DNA from: Legionella londiniensis
Lineage (GTDB): Bacteria; Pseudomonadota; Gammaproteobacteria; Legionellales; Legionellaceae
Assembly: GCF_001467825.1 (NCBI RefSeq)
Contig: NZ_LNYK01000033.1
Coordinates: 272,931 to 308,017 of the forward strand
Length of the DNA stretch: 35,087 nucleotides
Reading direction: 5' to 3'
Shown here one piece after another: positions 22,940 to 32,064 of this stretch. Below the pieces are notes generated by a model. It made no database searches and had not been told where the DNA came from. It worked only from the letters and a program-made list of their open reading frames with translations. How positions within the stretch are numbered: the stretch's first letter is position 1; each line of letters starts with the position of its first letter. The position numbers and the translations under genes were made by a program.

Positions 22940-23473
22940 TTAACGAACAAGAAAAAAACAAATGCCAATAAAAGCAATGAATCCCCAAAAAGGGGATAAT
23001 TGCAAGAAAACCAGGGCAAGAAAGAATAAAATCGTCATTAAAATCAATATATAGGAATAATAGGCAGCCAATATTCCCTGCCCCAGCGAATAGGCAGCGG
23101 CTGCAAGCAAAGCCAGTGCGCCATATTGTACGGAAACCATGATTTTTTTGCTGAATGGGCCCGTATGACTTGTTAACCATTGATAACCCAAGACTGCTAA
23201 AATAAGTCCGGGCAAGTTAAGGCAGGCAACAGCCAATATGAGGCCTGTGATGCCCGCTGCCTTATAGCCAACGAGCGCCGACAGTTTGACTGCTGTTAAT
23301 CCTGGAAATAAAAAAGAACTGCCTATCATGGCCAGGAATTCTTCCTGGCCAACCCAGTGGCGGTAGGCGACAACTTCATACTCAATGAGTTTTAACATGG
23401 AATTGCCGCCGCCCAGGGCTATGAATCCAATTTTTCCAAAACTTGTGGCCAGGGCAAATAAGGTTTTAATCAT
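22940..23473 (-). CDS. single-domain chromate transporter (CHR) family membrane protein
   Basis: From the ATG at 23473 the product is 177 aa, starting MIKTLFALATSFGKIGFIAL, followed by GGGNSML and then FLFPGLTAVKLSALVGYKAA with about five to six hydrophobic helices. These are the CHR-domain motifs of the ChrA family. It is a half-size (short-chain) member; such proteins usually work as pairs, but no second CHR gene is here, so it may be a homodimer or a relic. The start overlaps the end of the upstream gene by eight bases (translational coupling); an ATG at 23521 would add 16 residues. Substrate is not necessarily chromate. Confidence 0.75.
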   Translation of the reverse strand: MIKTLFALATSFGKIGFIALGGGNSMLKLIEYEVVAYRHWVGQEEFLAMIGSSFLFPGLTAVKLSALVGYKAAGITGLILAVACLNLPGLILAVLGYQWLTSHTGPFSKKIMVSVQYGALALLAAAAYSLGQGILAAYYSYILILMTILFFLALVFLQLSPFWGFIAFIGICFFLVR

Positions 23474-24089
23474 GTATAGCCAGTTTTTTAAGAAAAGTAA
23501 TATAGTCGCAGGAAAGCTCATTGCCGAGCAAGTGTTTGCTTAATGATTCCACAAGCGTCAGCGCTTTTCCTTCAATGCAAGCTGTAAAAAACACTTGTTT
23601 TTTGATTTGCAGCCTGGCAAGTTCTATTGAGGTTTTAGGGATCGTATTCAATTTATGTAAGAGCGCGACTTTATTGACCTCAATTTGTTGCCCGCAATCG
23701 TTTAAAAGATTTAACAAGTTATCGACCTGATGTTGCTTCATCCCGGGAAGAAACGTTTTTTTATCCTGTTCCAGGAGATTTATCTTTTTGCCGAAGGCCC
23801 GGGCATTATTGGCTTTTTTTAATAAAGGTTTATAAAGCAGCTGATCACGGCGCATTTTGATATTGAATTCACTGTCTGGCAGCAGATAATAGCAATCTCT
23901 GCGCTGTCTTATGGTGTATTGCGACAAATCAAGAAAACTGTCATCCAGTCCCCGCAATTCAATAATGGCATCGGCAGGCCAAAAAAAACGGATTTCCCAT
24001 TTCATTTCATCCGTTAATTCAGGTTGCCTAGGCAGCCTGAGCTCAGGACTTGAATGAATTTCAAAATTCCACACCAGGCGTTTGTTCAT
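23466..24089 (-). CDS. conserved-looking hypothetical protein
   Basis: The 207-aa product is soluble and has no export signal. The first 95 residues are strand-rich and contain WEIRFFWPADAIIELRG (about 31-47), YTIRQRRDCYYLLPDSEFNI (58-77) and KMRRDQLLYKPLL (78-90). Basic residues alternating on strands, with an E.R pattern at the start and KPL near the end, faintly resemble CYTH/triphosphate-tunnel enzymes, but key E-x-E-x-K is not clear, so I do not assign it. Residues about 105-207 are helical. It overlaps the chromate-transporter-like gene by eight bases, implying one transcript. Function unknown. Confidence 0.6.
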   Translation of the reverse strand: MNKRLVWNFEIHSSPELRLPRQPELTDEMKWEIRFFWPADAIIELRGLDDSFLDLSQYTIRQRRDCYYLLPDSEFNIKMRRDQLLYKPLLKKANNARAFGKKINLLEQDKKTFLPGMKQHQVDNLLNLLNDCGQQIEVNKVALLHKLNTIPKTSIELARLQIKKQVFFTACIEGKALTLVESLSKHLLGNELSCDYITFLKKLAIHD

Positions 24090-24262
24090 TGTCGGTGAAA
24101 GGATTGTAGTGCGCTAAATCATTATTGATTAAGCTGCGGTGAGATGCAATTTTTTTGCCTGCCTATAATCAGATGCGTTCCTGTGTACGAAGTTAAAATA
24201 TTGATTTAATATGTAACTCTTATGTAAATCCTGTTGATTTAACCAGGGAAAGGAAAAGCAAA

Positions 24263-26698
24263 ATGGCCATTGGTTTATTTTTGGTGTATCTCATTTTTAC
24301 CCTTCTTGTGCTCTATCACGCCTGGAGTCCCCGTATCTGGGAAGCCGGCAGCGTCATTTACCTCTTGACCGCCACTTTTTTGATTGGTTTACCCTGGGTG
24401 GCAGGTATTGTGCTTTGGCTTGTCATAGCATCGATCATTGCGGTTCTTCATATCGATTTCATTCGGGATGAAATAGGTAATTACCTGTTTAAACACGCGG
24501 GCAAAGCAATACCAAAGCTCTCTAAAACAGAAGAGGAGGCATTAAATGCCGGGGACACCTGGCTTGAAAAAGACATTTTTACAGGAAGGCCTCACTGGGA
24601 AAAATTGGCTGAAAATGAACAAAAGCTTAGTGAGGAAGAGCAATCCTTTCTGGAAAATGAAACGCAGACTCTTTGTGATATGTTAGATGAGTGGGAGATT
24701 ATTCAATCATGCGATCTTCCTGAGAAAGTTTGGCGCTATATTAAAGAGAAGGGTTTTTTTGGCTTGGTCATTGCCAAGGAGTACGGCGGCAAAGGCTTTT
24801 CTGCACGCGCGCACTCGGATGTAGTCATGAAAATCGCCAGCCGATCCGGGGTTGCTGCAGTCACTGTGATGGTTCCTAACTCGTTGGGGCCAGGAGAACT
24901 CCTCCAGCATTATGGGACAGAGGAGCAGAAAAAGCATTATTTACCGCGCCTTGCCAAGGGAATAGAAATACCATGTTTTGCGCTGACTGAGCCTGGCGCG
25001 GGCAGTGATGCTACATCGATTAAGTCTGAAGCCGTTGTGGTAGAAAAAAAAGTTGACGGCAAAACCGTCCTCGGACTTAATATTACCTTAAATAAGCGGT
25101 GGATTACGCTGGCGCCGGTCGCCACCTTGATTGGGCTTGCAGTGAATTTAAGAGATCCTGACGGCTTGCTGAAAGGAAACGGGAAGGAAGGCATAACCTG
25201 CCTATTGATTTCTCGGGATACCCAAAATCTTGAAATCGGCAACCGTCACTTGCCGGCTGATCATCCCTTCATGAACGGCACCATCCGCGGGGAAAATATT
25301 TTTGTACCCGTCACCAGTATCATTGGCGGCCAGTCACAGGCTGGGTGCGGATGGCAGATGCTTGTAGAGTGTTTATCCATTGGCCGCTCGATTTCATTAC
25401 CCGCTCTGAGCGCTGCCTCATCTTCAGTATCCTACTTGACGAGCGGCGCATTTTCTCGCATCCGCCGCCAATTTAATGTGGAAATTGCAGAATTTGAGGG
25501 CATTGAGGAAAAGCTTGCTGAAATTGCAGGTCTTACTTATCTTGTCAACGCCACCCGCTTGCTGACTGCGGAGGCAGTGAATCAACACAAAAAGCCTTCC
25601 GTTGCGTCTGCCTTGACCAAATACTTTAATACCGAGCTTGCGCGAATTGTTATCAATGATGCCATGGATATTCATGCAGGCCGCGCAGTTGTCGTTGGCC
25701 CTCGCAACTATATGAACAATTTCTATCAGGGAATTCCCATGTCGGTTACCGTGGAAGGCGCAAATATCATGTCCCGCAATCTCTTGATTTTTGGGCAAGG
25801 CTCCATGGCATGCCATCCTTATATCCGCGATGAATTTTATGCGCTTGCTCACGGCAACAAGGAGGGATTTAAAGAAATTTTCTGGAAACATATTCAGTAT
25901 TTTTTACATAATTTTGCAAAAGCGGTGTGTTCGGCCTGGACTGGCGGGGTTTTCATCTCTGTTCCAAACAATGCCTTAAAAAAAGAATATAAGAAACTGG
26001 CTCGCTTAAGTTATGCCTTTGCATGGCTTGCTGATTTGACGTTAATGTATCTTGGCGGTAATTTAAAGCGTAAAGAACGGCTTTCTGCCCGATTGGCCGA
26101 CGGCATGTCATACCTATACATGGCCATGGCTGCCTTGCGTTTCTATCAGCACCAAAAGTCTCAGGATAATGAACTGCATGCCAGATGGGCTGCAACCTAT
26201 TGTTTTTATCATGCGGAGAAGGCCATGATTGCGTTATGCCATAATTTCCCTGCCCGCACTCTCGGTTTTTTTATCAGATTTCTGGTCTTCCCCTTTGGTC
26301 AAAGCATGCGCCTCCCAAGCGATAACCTGGATCACAAGCTGGCACGCATGATGGCGCGCAACAATGAATATCGTGATTTTCTTGCCAAGGCTATATATCT
26401 AAGCGGCGAGCAAGGGCAGCCTGTGGACAAAATGGAGCTGGCGCTACAAGCCATTATTGAAAATGAACACCTTTATGAGAAGATAAGCGATTTGAAACGT
26501 TATAAATTTGGTCAATTACAGGAAAAACTTAAGGAAAAAGTTAAGGAGGGCAAACTCACCCAGTCAGAAATGGATGCCCTCATTGAAGTAGAAAAGCTCA
26601 GATGGGATGCTATTCAAGTGGATGAGTTTGCGTTTGATGATATGAAGGAAAAAACATTTTCATCCTTGACCGATAAGTTAAAAACGCCTTTTGATTGA
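24263..26698 (+). CDS. fadE: acyl-CoA dehydrogenase, FadE type
   Basis: At 811 aa the product equals the length of the E. coli FadE family rather than ordinary 380-aa dehydrogenases. It starts with two hydrophobic segments (about 2-20 and 30-65) anchoring it to the membrane. The FAD/acyl-CoA core runs from about 110 to 520: EIPCFALTEPGAGSDATSIK (about 231-250) is the flavin/substrate signature, and VVVGPRNYMNNFYQG (about 475-489) follows. The C-terminal 270 residues are the DUF1974 extension. It performs the first oxidation of fatty-acid beta-oxidation, passing electrons to an electron-transfer flavoprotein. Ribosome-binding site is AAAGGAAA. It is monocistronic, followed by a terminator. Confidence 0.95.
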   Translation: MAIGLFLVYLIFTLLVLYHAWSPRIWEAGSVIYLLTATFLIGLPWVAGIVLWLVIASIIAVLHIDFIRDEIGNYLFKHAGKAIPKLSKTEEEALNAGDTWLEKDIFTGRPHWEKLAENEQKLSEEEQSFLENETQTLCDMLDEWEIIQSCDLPEKVWRYIKEKGFFGLVIAKEYGGKGFSARAHSDVVMKIASRSGVAAVTVMVPNSLGPGELLQHYGTEEQKKHYLPRLAKGIEIPCFALTEPGAGSDATSIKSEAVVVEKKVDGKTVLGLNITLNKRWITLAPVATLIGLAVNLRDPDGLLKGNGKEGITCLLISRDTQNLEIGNRHLPADHPFMNGTIRGENIFVPVTSIIGGQSQAGCGWQMLVECLSIGRSISLPALSAASSSVSYLTSGAFSRIRRQFNVEIAEFEGIEEKLAEIAGLTYLVNATRLLTAEAVNQHKKPSVASALTKYFNTELARIVINDAMDIHAGRAVVVGPRNYMNNFYQGIPMSVTVEGANIMSRNLLIFGQGSMACHPYIRDEFYALAHGNKEGFKEIFWKHIQYFLHNFAKAVCSAWTGGVFISVPNNALKKEYKKLARLSYAFAWLADLTLMYLGGNLKRKERLSARLADGMSYLYMAMAALRFYQHQKSQDNELHARWAATYCFYHAEKAMIALCHNFPARTLGFFIRFLVFPFGQSMRLPSDNLDHKLARMMARNNEYRDFLAKAIYLSGEQGQPVDKMELALQAIIENEHLYEKISDLKRYKFGQLQEKLKEKVKEGKLTQSEMDALIEVEKLRWDAIQVDEFAFDDMKEKTFSSLTDKLKTPFD

Positions 26699-26703
26699 AC
26701 AGC

Positions 26704-26742
26704 TGCCTTTTGGCAACGGCCATAGAAGCCAAAGGCATTTTG
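26704..26742 (+). terminator. terminator of fadE
   Basis: TGCCTTTTGGC (26704-26714) pairs with GCCAAAGGCA (26728-26737), one base bulged, followed by TTTTGCATTATTTTT. It lies just after the fadE stop. Confidence 0.75.
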
Positions 26743-26794
26743 CATTATTTTTACAAAATTTGTCTTTGCCCAAGCTAAGGCAACATAAAATATT

Positions 26795-26803
26795 TGCTAT
26801 AAT
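26795..26803 (+). promoter_or_regulatory. extended -10 promoter element
   Basis: TTGCTATAAT contains a TGn-TATAAT extended -10 (TATAAT at 26798-26803), 45 bases before the ATG at 26848. No good -35 is visible, as expected for an extended -10 promoter or an activator-dependent gene. Confidence 0.5.
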
Positions 26804-26847
26804 TTTAACATTCATATTCTTAACAGCTTATTATTGAGGTCATCGAC

Positions 26848-27543
26848 ATGCGTTTGCCGTTAGTTAAGCGGGGTACCGCTGGCAGCAATAGTCTGCCTAC
26901 AAGCGATTCATTGTATAAATGTATGGAAGTGGCGACAAAACCTGATTCGGCAAGATACTTCCATACCCAGTTTGAGCAAAGGCTAATCGATGCCGGGCTA
27001 AAAGATAAATCCGGCCCTGTTTTAAACGAAGTCAAGAAATTTGCTGATTATATTGCCCTGCAAGGATCGAACAGCAATCCCTGGTCAGGAGACATTCACA
27101 TTCCTTCAGCCTTTCATAATTACCAGGAGCATTTGGCCAAAGAAGCCATTAAAGAGGTGGCTGTTAATAATATCGATTTTGATTATGCGGTAAGCAATCA
27201 GTCTGAATTTCTCCGAGGGTATTCTAATAATGGGCAGCCGGTTGATGGCGAGACGCTTTCTTCCATGGATAAAATATTTAACGCCTGGCTTGTTGAGAAT
27301 GACATGCTGTGCAACAACGGCGTTATTTATGAAGCAACCGCAAAAGGAGATATCAAGTTGGACTCTAAAGGAGAGCCGGTTAAAGCTGATCCTGAACGAT
27401 TGAAGTCTTTACTTCATCATAAAGACAAGGGATTTGAGCAATATCTGCACAAAAAAGACGAGGCGATACAAGTGAATGTTCGCGAGCAAGCCTATCCTGA
27501 AAAACGTGTCGTTGCTGAAAAAGGACCTGAGGCAAGGGTGTAA
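26848..27543 (+). CDS. unrecognised cytoplasmic or secreted protein, possible effector
   Basis: The 231-aa product has no signal peptide or transmembrane segment. I do not recognise any domain. Residues about 35-60 and 85-110 are helical, and an acidic/polar central part contains NGQPVDGETLSSMDKIFNAW (about 131-150). The C-terminal 60 residues are highly charged (Lys, Glu, Asp, Arg, His), ending EKGPEARV. The ATG is preceded by GAGGTC at about nine bases. Its isolation between terminators with its own extended -10 promoter is typical of stand-alone effector genes, but a housekeeping role cannot be excluded. The tail lacks a clear E-block plus hydrophobic end. Confidence 0.65.
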   Translation: MRLPLVKRGTAGSNSLPTSDSLYKCMEVATKPDSARYFHTQFEQRLIDAGLKDKSGPVLNEVKKFADYIALQGSNSNPWSGDIHIPSAFHNYQEHLAKEAIKEVAVNNIDFDYAVSNQSEFLRGYSNNGQPVDGETLSSMDKIFNAWLVENDMLCNNGVIYEATAKGDIKLDSKGEPVKADPERLKSLLHHKDKGFEQYLHKKDEAIQVNVREQAYPEKRVVAEKGPEARV

Positions 27544-27583
27544 TTCCGGAATAATATTTGCTGATTATTCATTATTATCTGTT

Positions 27584-28258
27584 TCAGAGGCTGTGCCTTA
27601 ATTTTTGTTCAGCAGCATTGAGTCGTTCAAAAGAGCCAATATCAAACCATAGGCCGCGGTGCAACTCACCAGTGGCCAGTTTTTTTTCTGCCAATGCGCG
27701 TATGGCGGGTGTCACTGAAAAACGCTTTCTTTGGCAATCCTGAAAAAGCTTTGGATGATAGCTTGCAATTCCTGCAAAGGTGTATTGCTTGTTGCTATTG
27801 ATCAGTTGGCGGTTAGGCATTAATCCAAAATCCCCTGACTGGCTGTATTCAGGTTTCTCTACCAATAAAAGATGGGCAAGGCTCTTGTCCGGCAAAGTAA
27901 AAAAAGAGAGATCAAAATCACAGTAGATATCAGCATTAATAGTAAGAAACGGCTTGTTACCCAATAAAGGAAGCGCGTTGAGAATCCCCCCGCCTGTTTC
28001 TAGTCCCCCGGGCGGTTCCGGTGCGTAAACAATTTCAATGCCAAAGCGGGCGCCGCTGCCTAAATGACGTCTGATTTTTCCTCCCAAATGCGCGTGATTG
28101 ATGATGGCTTTTTTATATCCGGCGCTCACTAAATTCGTGAGGTGATATTCAATAATCGGGATACCATTAAGCGGGCAGAGCGGTTTTGGAGTCATATCCG
28201 TGAGCGGACGCAAGCGGCTGCCTCGCCCCGCAGCAAGGATCATTGCCGTCTCCATCAT
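27584..28258 (-). CDS. murU: N-acetylmuramate alpha-1-phosphate uridylyltransferase
   Basis: The 224-aa product is a nucleotidyltransferase: AMILAAGRGSRLRPLTDMTP (about 5-24) with KPLCPL is the nucleotide-binding G-x-G-x-R loop, and TINADIYCDFD holds the metal-binding Asp. GGLETGGGILNALPLL is typical of this subfamily. Its start overlaps the stop of the amgK gene upstream (ATGATG, 28258/28255). Together AmgK and MurU bypass fosfomycin-sensitive de novo synthesis by turning recycled MurNAc into UDP-MurNAc, as described in Pseudomonas; the same order divergent from lptD occurs there, which supports the assignment over a generic sugar nucleotidyltransferase. Confidence 0.9.
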   Translation of the reverse strand: MMETAMILAAGRGSRLRPLTDMTPKPLCPLNGIPIIEYHLTNLVSAGYKKAIINHAHLGGKIRRHLGSGARFGIEIVYAPEPPGGLETGGGILNALPLLGNKPFLTINADIYCDFDLSFFTLPDKSLAHLLLVEKPEYSQSGDFGLMPNRQLINSNKQYTFAGIASYHPKLFQDCQRKRFSVTPAIRALAEKKLATGELHRGLWFDIGSFERLNAAEQKLRHSL

Positions 28259-29256
28259 GCATTGGTCTCCATAAATGCCTCATGAACCCTATTTTGCATA
28301 AAAAAATAAAAATCGCGAAGCTCAGGGTAACGCCGCAAACAGTCCAACACATAATGAAAAGTTAAAGGTAAATCCTTTAAATAGGCAGGTTTATTATCTC
28401 TGATATGCAGGCGGCTAAAAATTCCAAGAACTTTAAGATGTCTTTGCAGGCCGCACAAATCAAATGCCCGGCTGAATTCTGCCAATGTCCATTTAAGTTT
28501 AAGTTGGCTTGAAATACATTGATAAAAATCTTCAACAAAAGCAGAAACTTGCGGCTTAGGCAATTGAATGTAACAATCCTTCAACAAGGATACCAGATCA
28601 TAGGTGATAGGACCGCATATTGCGTCTTGAAAGTCAATAACGCCTAATAAAGGATTGGCTGGTTCGCTCATAACCATGATATTTCGTGAATGATAATCGC
28701 GATGCACAAATACTTGCGGTTGGGTTTGAATTTCTTCAGCCAGCCAATGAACTGTTTTTTGGATAAGGCGTATTTCTTTGGAATTTAAATCCAAACCAAG
28801 ATACTGCTGTAAAAACCAGTTGCTAAACAAGGCAAGTTCTTTCAGAATGCTTGGTTGGTTAAATCGAAGCAAATCATGCGGTATTGGACAGGCTTGAATT
28901 TTCACCAGGGTCGCAAGAGCCAGGCGATAAAGCTTATCGGAATTATGGGAGGTTAGCGATTTCAGAAAGGATAAATCACCCAGGTCTTCCATCAGCACAA
29001 ACCCCTGTACCTCATCTAAAGCAAAGATATGGGGAGTATGTATTCCGGCTTGTGCAAGAATGTCCGCAATATGGATAAAAGGCGAGATGGGTTCCTTATC
29101 AGGAGGAGCATCCATCACTACATACTGGCACTCGCCATGGTGTAAGCGAAAATACTGGCGGAAGCTTGCATCGCCGGCAAGAGGGGTTAAAGAAAAAGAA
29201 GTTGAATTTAAGATATCATTTAGCCATTTGTTGAGTGCTCTTTGCCTTGTGTGCAT
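28255..29256 (-). CDS. amgK: anomeric MurNAc/GlcNAc kinase AmgK
   Basis: The 333-aa product is an aminoglycoside-phosphotransferase-like kinase. The catalytic loop is VFVHRDYHSRNIMV (about 180-193), the metal-binding Asp is in GVIDFQDAICGPITYDL, and FVLMEDLGD is the hinge region. SFSLTPLAGDASFRQYFRL (about 19-37) is the N-lobe nucleotide-binding part. It phosphorylates the anomeric carbon of N-acetylmuramic acid (and GlcNAc) for MurU. Divergent from lptD with 65 bases between the starts, it overlaps murU by four bases, so the two are one transcript. Confidence 0.9.
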   Translation of the reverse strand: MHTRQRALNKWLNDILNSTSFSLTPLAGDASFRQYFRLHHGECQYVVMDAPPDKEPISPFIHIADILAQAGIHTPHIFALDEVQGFVLMEDLGDLSFLKSLTSHNSDKLYRLALATLVKIQACPIPHDLLRFNQPSILKELALFSNWFLQQYLGLDLNSKEIRLIQKTVHWLAEEIQTQPQVFVHRDYHSRNIMVMSEPANPLLGVIDFQDAICGPITYDLVSLLKDCYIQLPKPQVSAFVEDFYQCISSQLKLKWTLAEFSRAFDLCGLQRHLKVLGIFSRLHIRDNKPAYLKDLPLTFHYVLDCLRRYPELRDFYFFMQNRVHEAFMETNA

Positions 29257-29321
29257 GTTATACTTCCTGGCCTTCTAAGGCGGTAGTGAATGTGGTGAAA
29301 ACAAGAATCAACGGACAACAC

Positions 29322-31922
29322 ATGCCTTTCAGACGTTATGTCTTGAAATTTTATGCCCCGCTTATTGCTTCCATTCACGCATTAAGCTTAGCTGTGTTAA
29401 CTAGCCGTGCAGTATACCATATTCTGTTAATGAGTGGTTTGTTGCTTGCTCTCTGCGCCAGTATTTATAGCCATGCAGTTTCGCCCAACCTGAAAAGCCG
29501 GCCTGAAGTTGTGGAAGCTTGCATCATTCCAAGCAAGCCTGTGTTAACCCCGAAATTGCGCAGCAAAATCACCCAATGCCTCGGCTGGAAAAAAGACCCC
29601 TCCTATCCGCTCTGTGAAGGAGCCTATACCCCCTTGCACATTGAACCTCTTGCTGAAGAGGTCATCAAAATCACGGCGGATGAGACTTCGTTTTATATCA
29701 AAGGCCGTTCCGTGCTTAAGGGGAATGTAGAAATCCAGCAGACAGAACGAATTGTGACAGCGCAGACTGCCTATCTTTATCGTGACGAAAAAACCAATAA
29801 AATCAATCGCATTGAGTTGTTGGGAAATGTGCGTTATATGGAGCCTGAAAGACTGATGGTGGCTCGAAAAGCAGTCATTAATCCACAAGACCACTCCGGT
29901 TTTGTGGAAGATGTTTTATACCGTTTTGCAACGGAGCGTGCAAGCGCACTATTGCCAGCCCATGGGCGTGCTGCCAGAATCGAACGCTTTGCCAACAAAA
30001 ATTACAATTTGCAGCAGGCGACCTATACTACCTGCGCGCCAAACGATAATGCCTGGGAAATTCAGGCGGCAGATATCAATCTTGATTATGCTGAAGAGCA
30101 AGGCGTTGCAAAACATGCAGTACTCAGGATTCATGACTGGCCGGTACTCTATTCTCCATACCTGAGTTTCCCCACCTCGAAAACCAGAAAATCTGGATTT
30201 TTGCTTCCTTTGTATGGGTATTCCAATGTCGGCGGCTTTGATTTTGGACTCCCGTATTATTGGAATATCGCGCCAAACTATGATGCAACGTTTATTCCCC
30301 ATTATTATTCCCGCAGAGGATTGATGATGGGGGGAGAATTTCGTTACTTAACCAGACATTCTATCGGTTTGCTCGATGCGCATTATCTGCCAAATGACCG
30401 GGCATTCGCCAGGTTTATTGACGATAATCAAGCCCAGTTTGCGAGTCTTCGCGGCTTATCGAATGATCGCTGGTCTTTATTGTTCAGGGATCATACCCGG
30501 TTTATGCCAAATCTGCGCATGGGCATTAATTTCCAACAGGTTTCTGATGATTATTATCTGCAGGATTTTAGCACAAACCTTGCCATAGCGACTCAGAACC
30601 AGTTATTGCGGCAGGCGGATCTTGCTTACAATACTGAGCATTGGTATTACAGAGCCATGGTTAAAAGTTACCAAACCCTGCATCCTGTCAATCAATCTGT
30701 CATAGCGGATGTATATGAGCGCTTGCCTCAGTTCCTGGCGCGGGGAAATTACAATGAGCTGCCCTTGAATGCGCATTTTAGCATTTTAGGGCAGTTTGAT
30801 TATTTCAATTGGCCTTCGCAAAGACAAAACACACCAGAAGGTCCCCGTTATCACCTAAATCCAATTTTGTCTATTCCTTTTACCAAACCTTATGGTTACC
30901 TGACTCCAGAATTCCAGATTGTTGAAAACTATTATAATGTTCAATATCAAACGAGCTTTTCTGATACTCATTTCAACCGCACTATCCCGCGTTACAGCAT
31001 AGATGGCGGATTATTTTTCGACCGTTCTACCTCGTTTATGAACCAGCATTATACACAAACCCTGGAACCCAGGCTCTATTATCTCTATGTGCCATTTCGT
31101 GATCAAACCCCTATTCCGGTATATGATTCCGCCTATATGATTTTTAACAGCGATCAATTGTTCCGTACCAATCGCTTTTCCGGATATGATCGCATAGGTG
31201 ATGCAAATCAGCTTTCCTATGCCGTGACCACGCGCTGGCTTTCAGAAGAGAGCGGGCGGGAAAAGGCAAGTTTTACCATCGGACAAATTCGTTATTTCGC
31301 CGACCGTCGCGTACAGTTGTGCTTCAGAAGGGAAGGAAGCTGTATTGACGGCCCGCGCGTACTTGGCAATCTTTCTCCAACTGCAAGTTACTCTCCTATT
31401 GCTTCCAGGCTTTCTTATCATATTAATCCCAAGCTGAGGATTAACAGTGATTATGTATGGGATGTTGACACCCACTCTACCTATAACGGCAACTTGAATC
31501 TTCATTATCAACCGGAAAACGATAAGGTTGTCAGTTTTGGCTATACCTATCTTCAAAACGGCGATATTACCCTTGTAGCAAATGGTAAAACCGATAGTGA
31601 TGCCTTACACCAGGCAACCTTTGCCTATGCCTGGCCGTTTAGTGATCACTGGAGTACCCTGGGTGTTTATAATTATAACATCAGCAAGCATTATAATATG
31701 ATGGCATTTTTTGGGATACAGTATGACAACTGTTGCTGGGCCCTGCGTTTGCTGGGAGGGCGAACATTTAATAGTATTGATCCTCAAACTCTCGCACCCC
31801 AGTATAATAATAATGTTTATTTGCAACTGCTGTTAAAAGGGTTAGGTTCAGCGGCTAACAGCGATCCTTCAACCATAATTCGTACTTATTTGCCGAATTA
31901 TGTGGATGTTTTTCAATATTGA
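29322..31922 (+). CDS. lptD: LPS-assembly outer-membrane protein LptD
   Basis: From the ATG at 29322 the product is 866 aa, slightly longer than E. coli LptD (784). A hydrophobic segment at about 35-52 (HILLMSGLLLALCAS then SHA) is the signal peptide, making the N-region unusually long; a start near GTG 29394 or M at 29430 is possible. The jelly-roll domain (about 110-215) contains GRSVLKGNVEIQQTERIVTA. The 26-strand barrel follows with repeated Tyr/aromatic strands. Cysteines C67, C86 and C98 near the N-terminus and the pair C804-C805 (DNCCWALRLLGG) fit the conserved LptD disulfides. It inserts LPS into the outer leaflet with LptE. It leads into surA 142 bases on. Confidence 0.94.
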   Translation: MPFRRYVLKFYAPLIASIHALSLAVLTSRAVYHILLMSGLLLALCASIYSHAVSPNLKSRPEVVEACIIPSKPVLTPKLRSKITQCLGWKKDPSYPLCEGAYTPLHIEPLAEEVIKITADETSFYIKGRSVLKGNVEIQQTERIVTAQTAYLYRDEKTNKINRIELLGNVRYMEPERLMVARKAVINPQDHSGFVEDVLYRFATERASALLPAHGRAARIERFANKNYNLQQATYTTCAPNDNAWEIQAADINLDYAEEQGVAKHAVLRIHDWPVLYSPYLSFPTSKTRKSGFLLPLYGYSNVGGFDFGLPYYWNIAPNYDATFIPHYYSRRGLMMGGEFRYLTRHSIGLLDAHYLPNDRAFARFIDDNQAQFASLRGLSNDRWSLLFRDHTRFMPNLRMGINFQQVSDDYYLQDFSTNLAIATQNQLLRQADLAYNTEHWYYRAMVKSYQTLHPVNQSVIADVYERLPQFLARGNYNELPLNAHFSILGQFDYFNWPSQRQNTPEGPRYHLNPILSIPFTKPYGYLTPEFQIVENYYNVQYQTSFSDTHFNRTIPRYSIDGGLFFDRSTSFMNQHYTQTLEPRLYYLYVPFRDQTPIPVYDSAYMIFNSDQLFRTNRFSGYDRIGDANQLSYAVTTRWLSEESGREKASFTIGQIRYFADRRVQLCFRREGSCIDGPRVLGNLSPTASYSPIASRLSYHINPKLRINSDYVWDVDTHSTYNGNLNLHYQPENDKVVSFGYTYLQNGDITLVANGKTDSDALHQATFAYAWPFSDHWSTLGVYNYNISKHYNMMAFFGIQYDNCCWALRLLGGRTFNSIDPQTLAPQYNNNVYLQLLLKGLGSAANSDPSTIIRTYLPNYVDVFQY

Positions 31923-32064
31923 TTAGGCATGCCCCCTTTTAATAGAAATAGGTTCTTGTTTGAAATTCAGCAAACTTGCTTGTATTTTGATTAAGAATCA
32001 CCTAAATTGCTGAGCCAGAATGGCTGTTTTTAAAATCCTTGATGATTGAATAGAGGAATACCGA

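Noticed and set aside
22899-23180. 93-codon minus-strand frame overlapping the chromate-transporter gene
   Set aside because: It is a shadow in another frame of a gene with clear CHR motifs.
24210-24231. PmrA-box-like TTAAA/TTAAT repeat upstream of fadE
   Set aside because: The two cores are 13 rather than 11 bases apart and one is degenerate, so the period is wrong.
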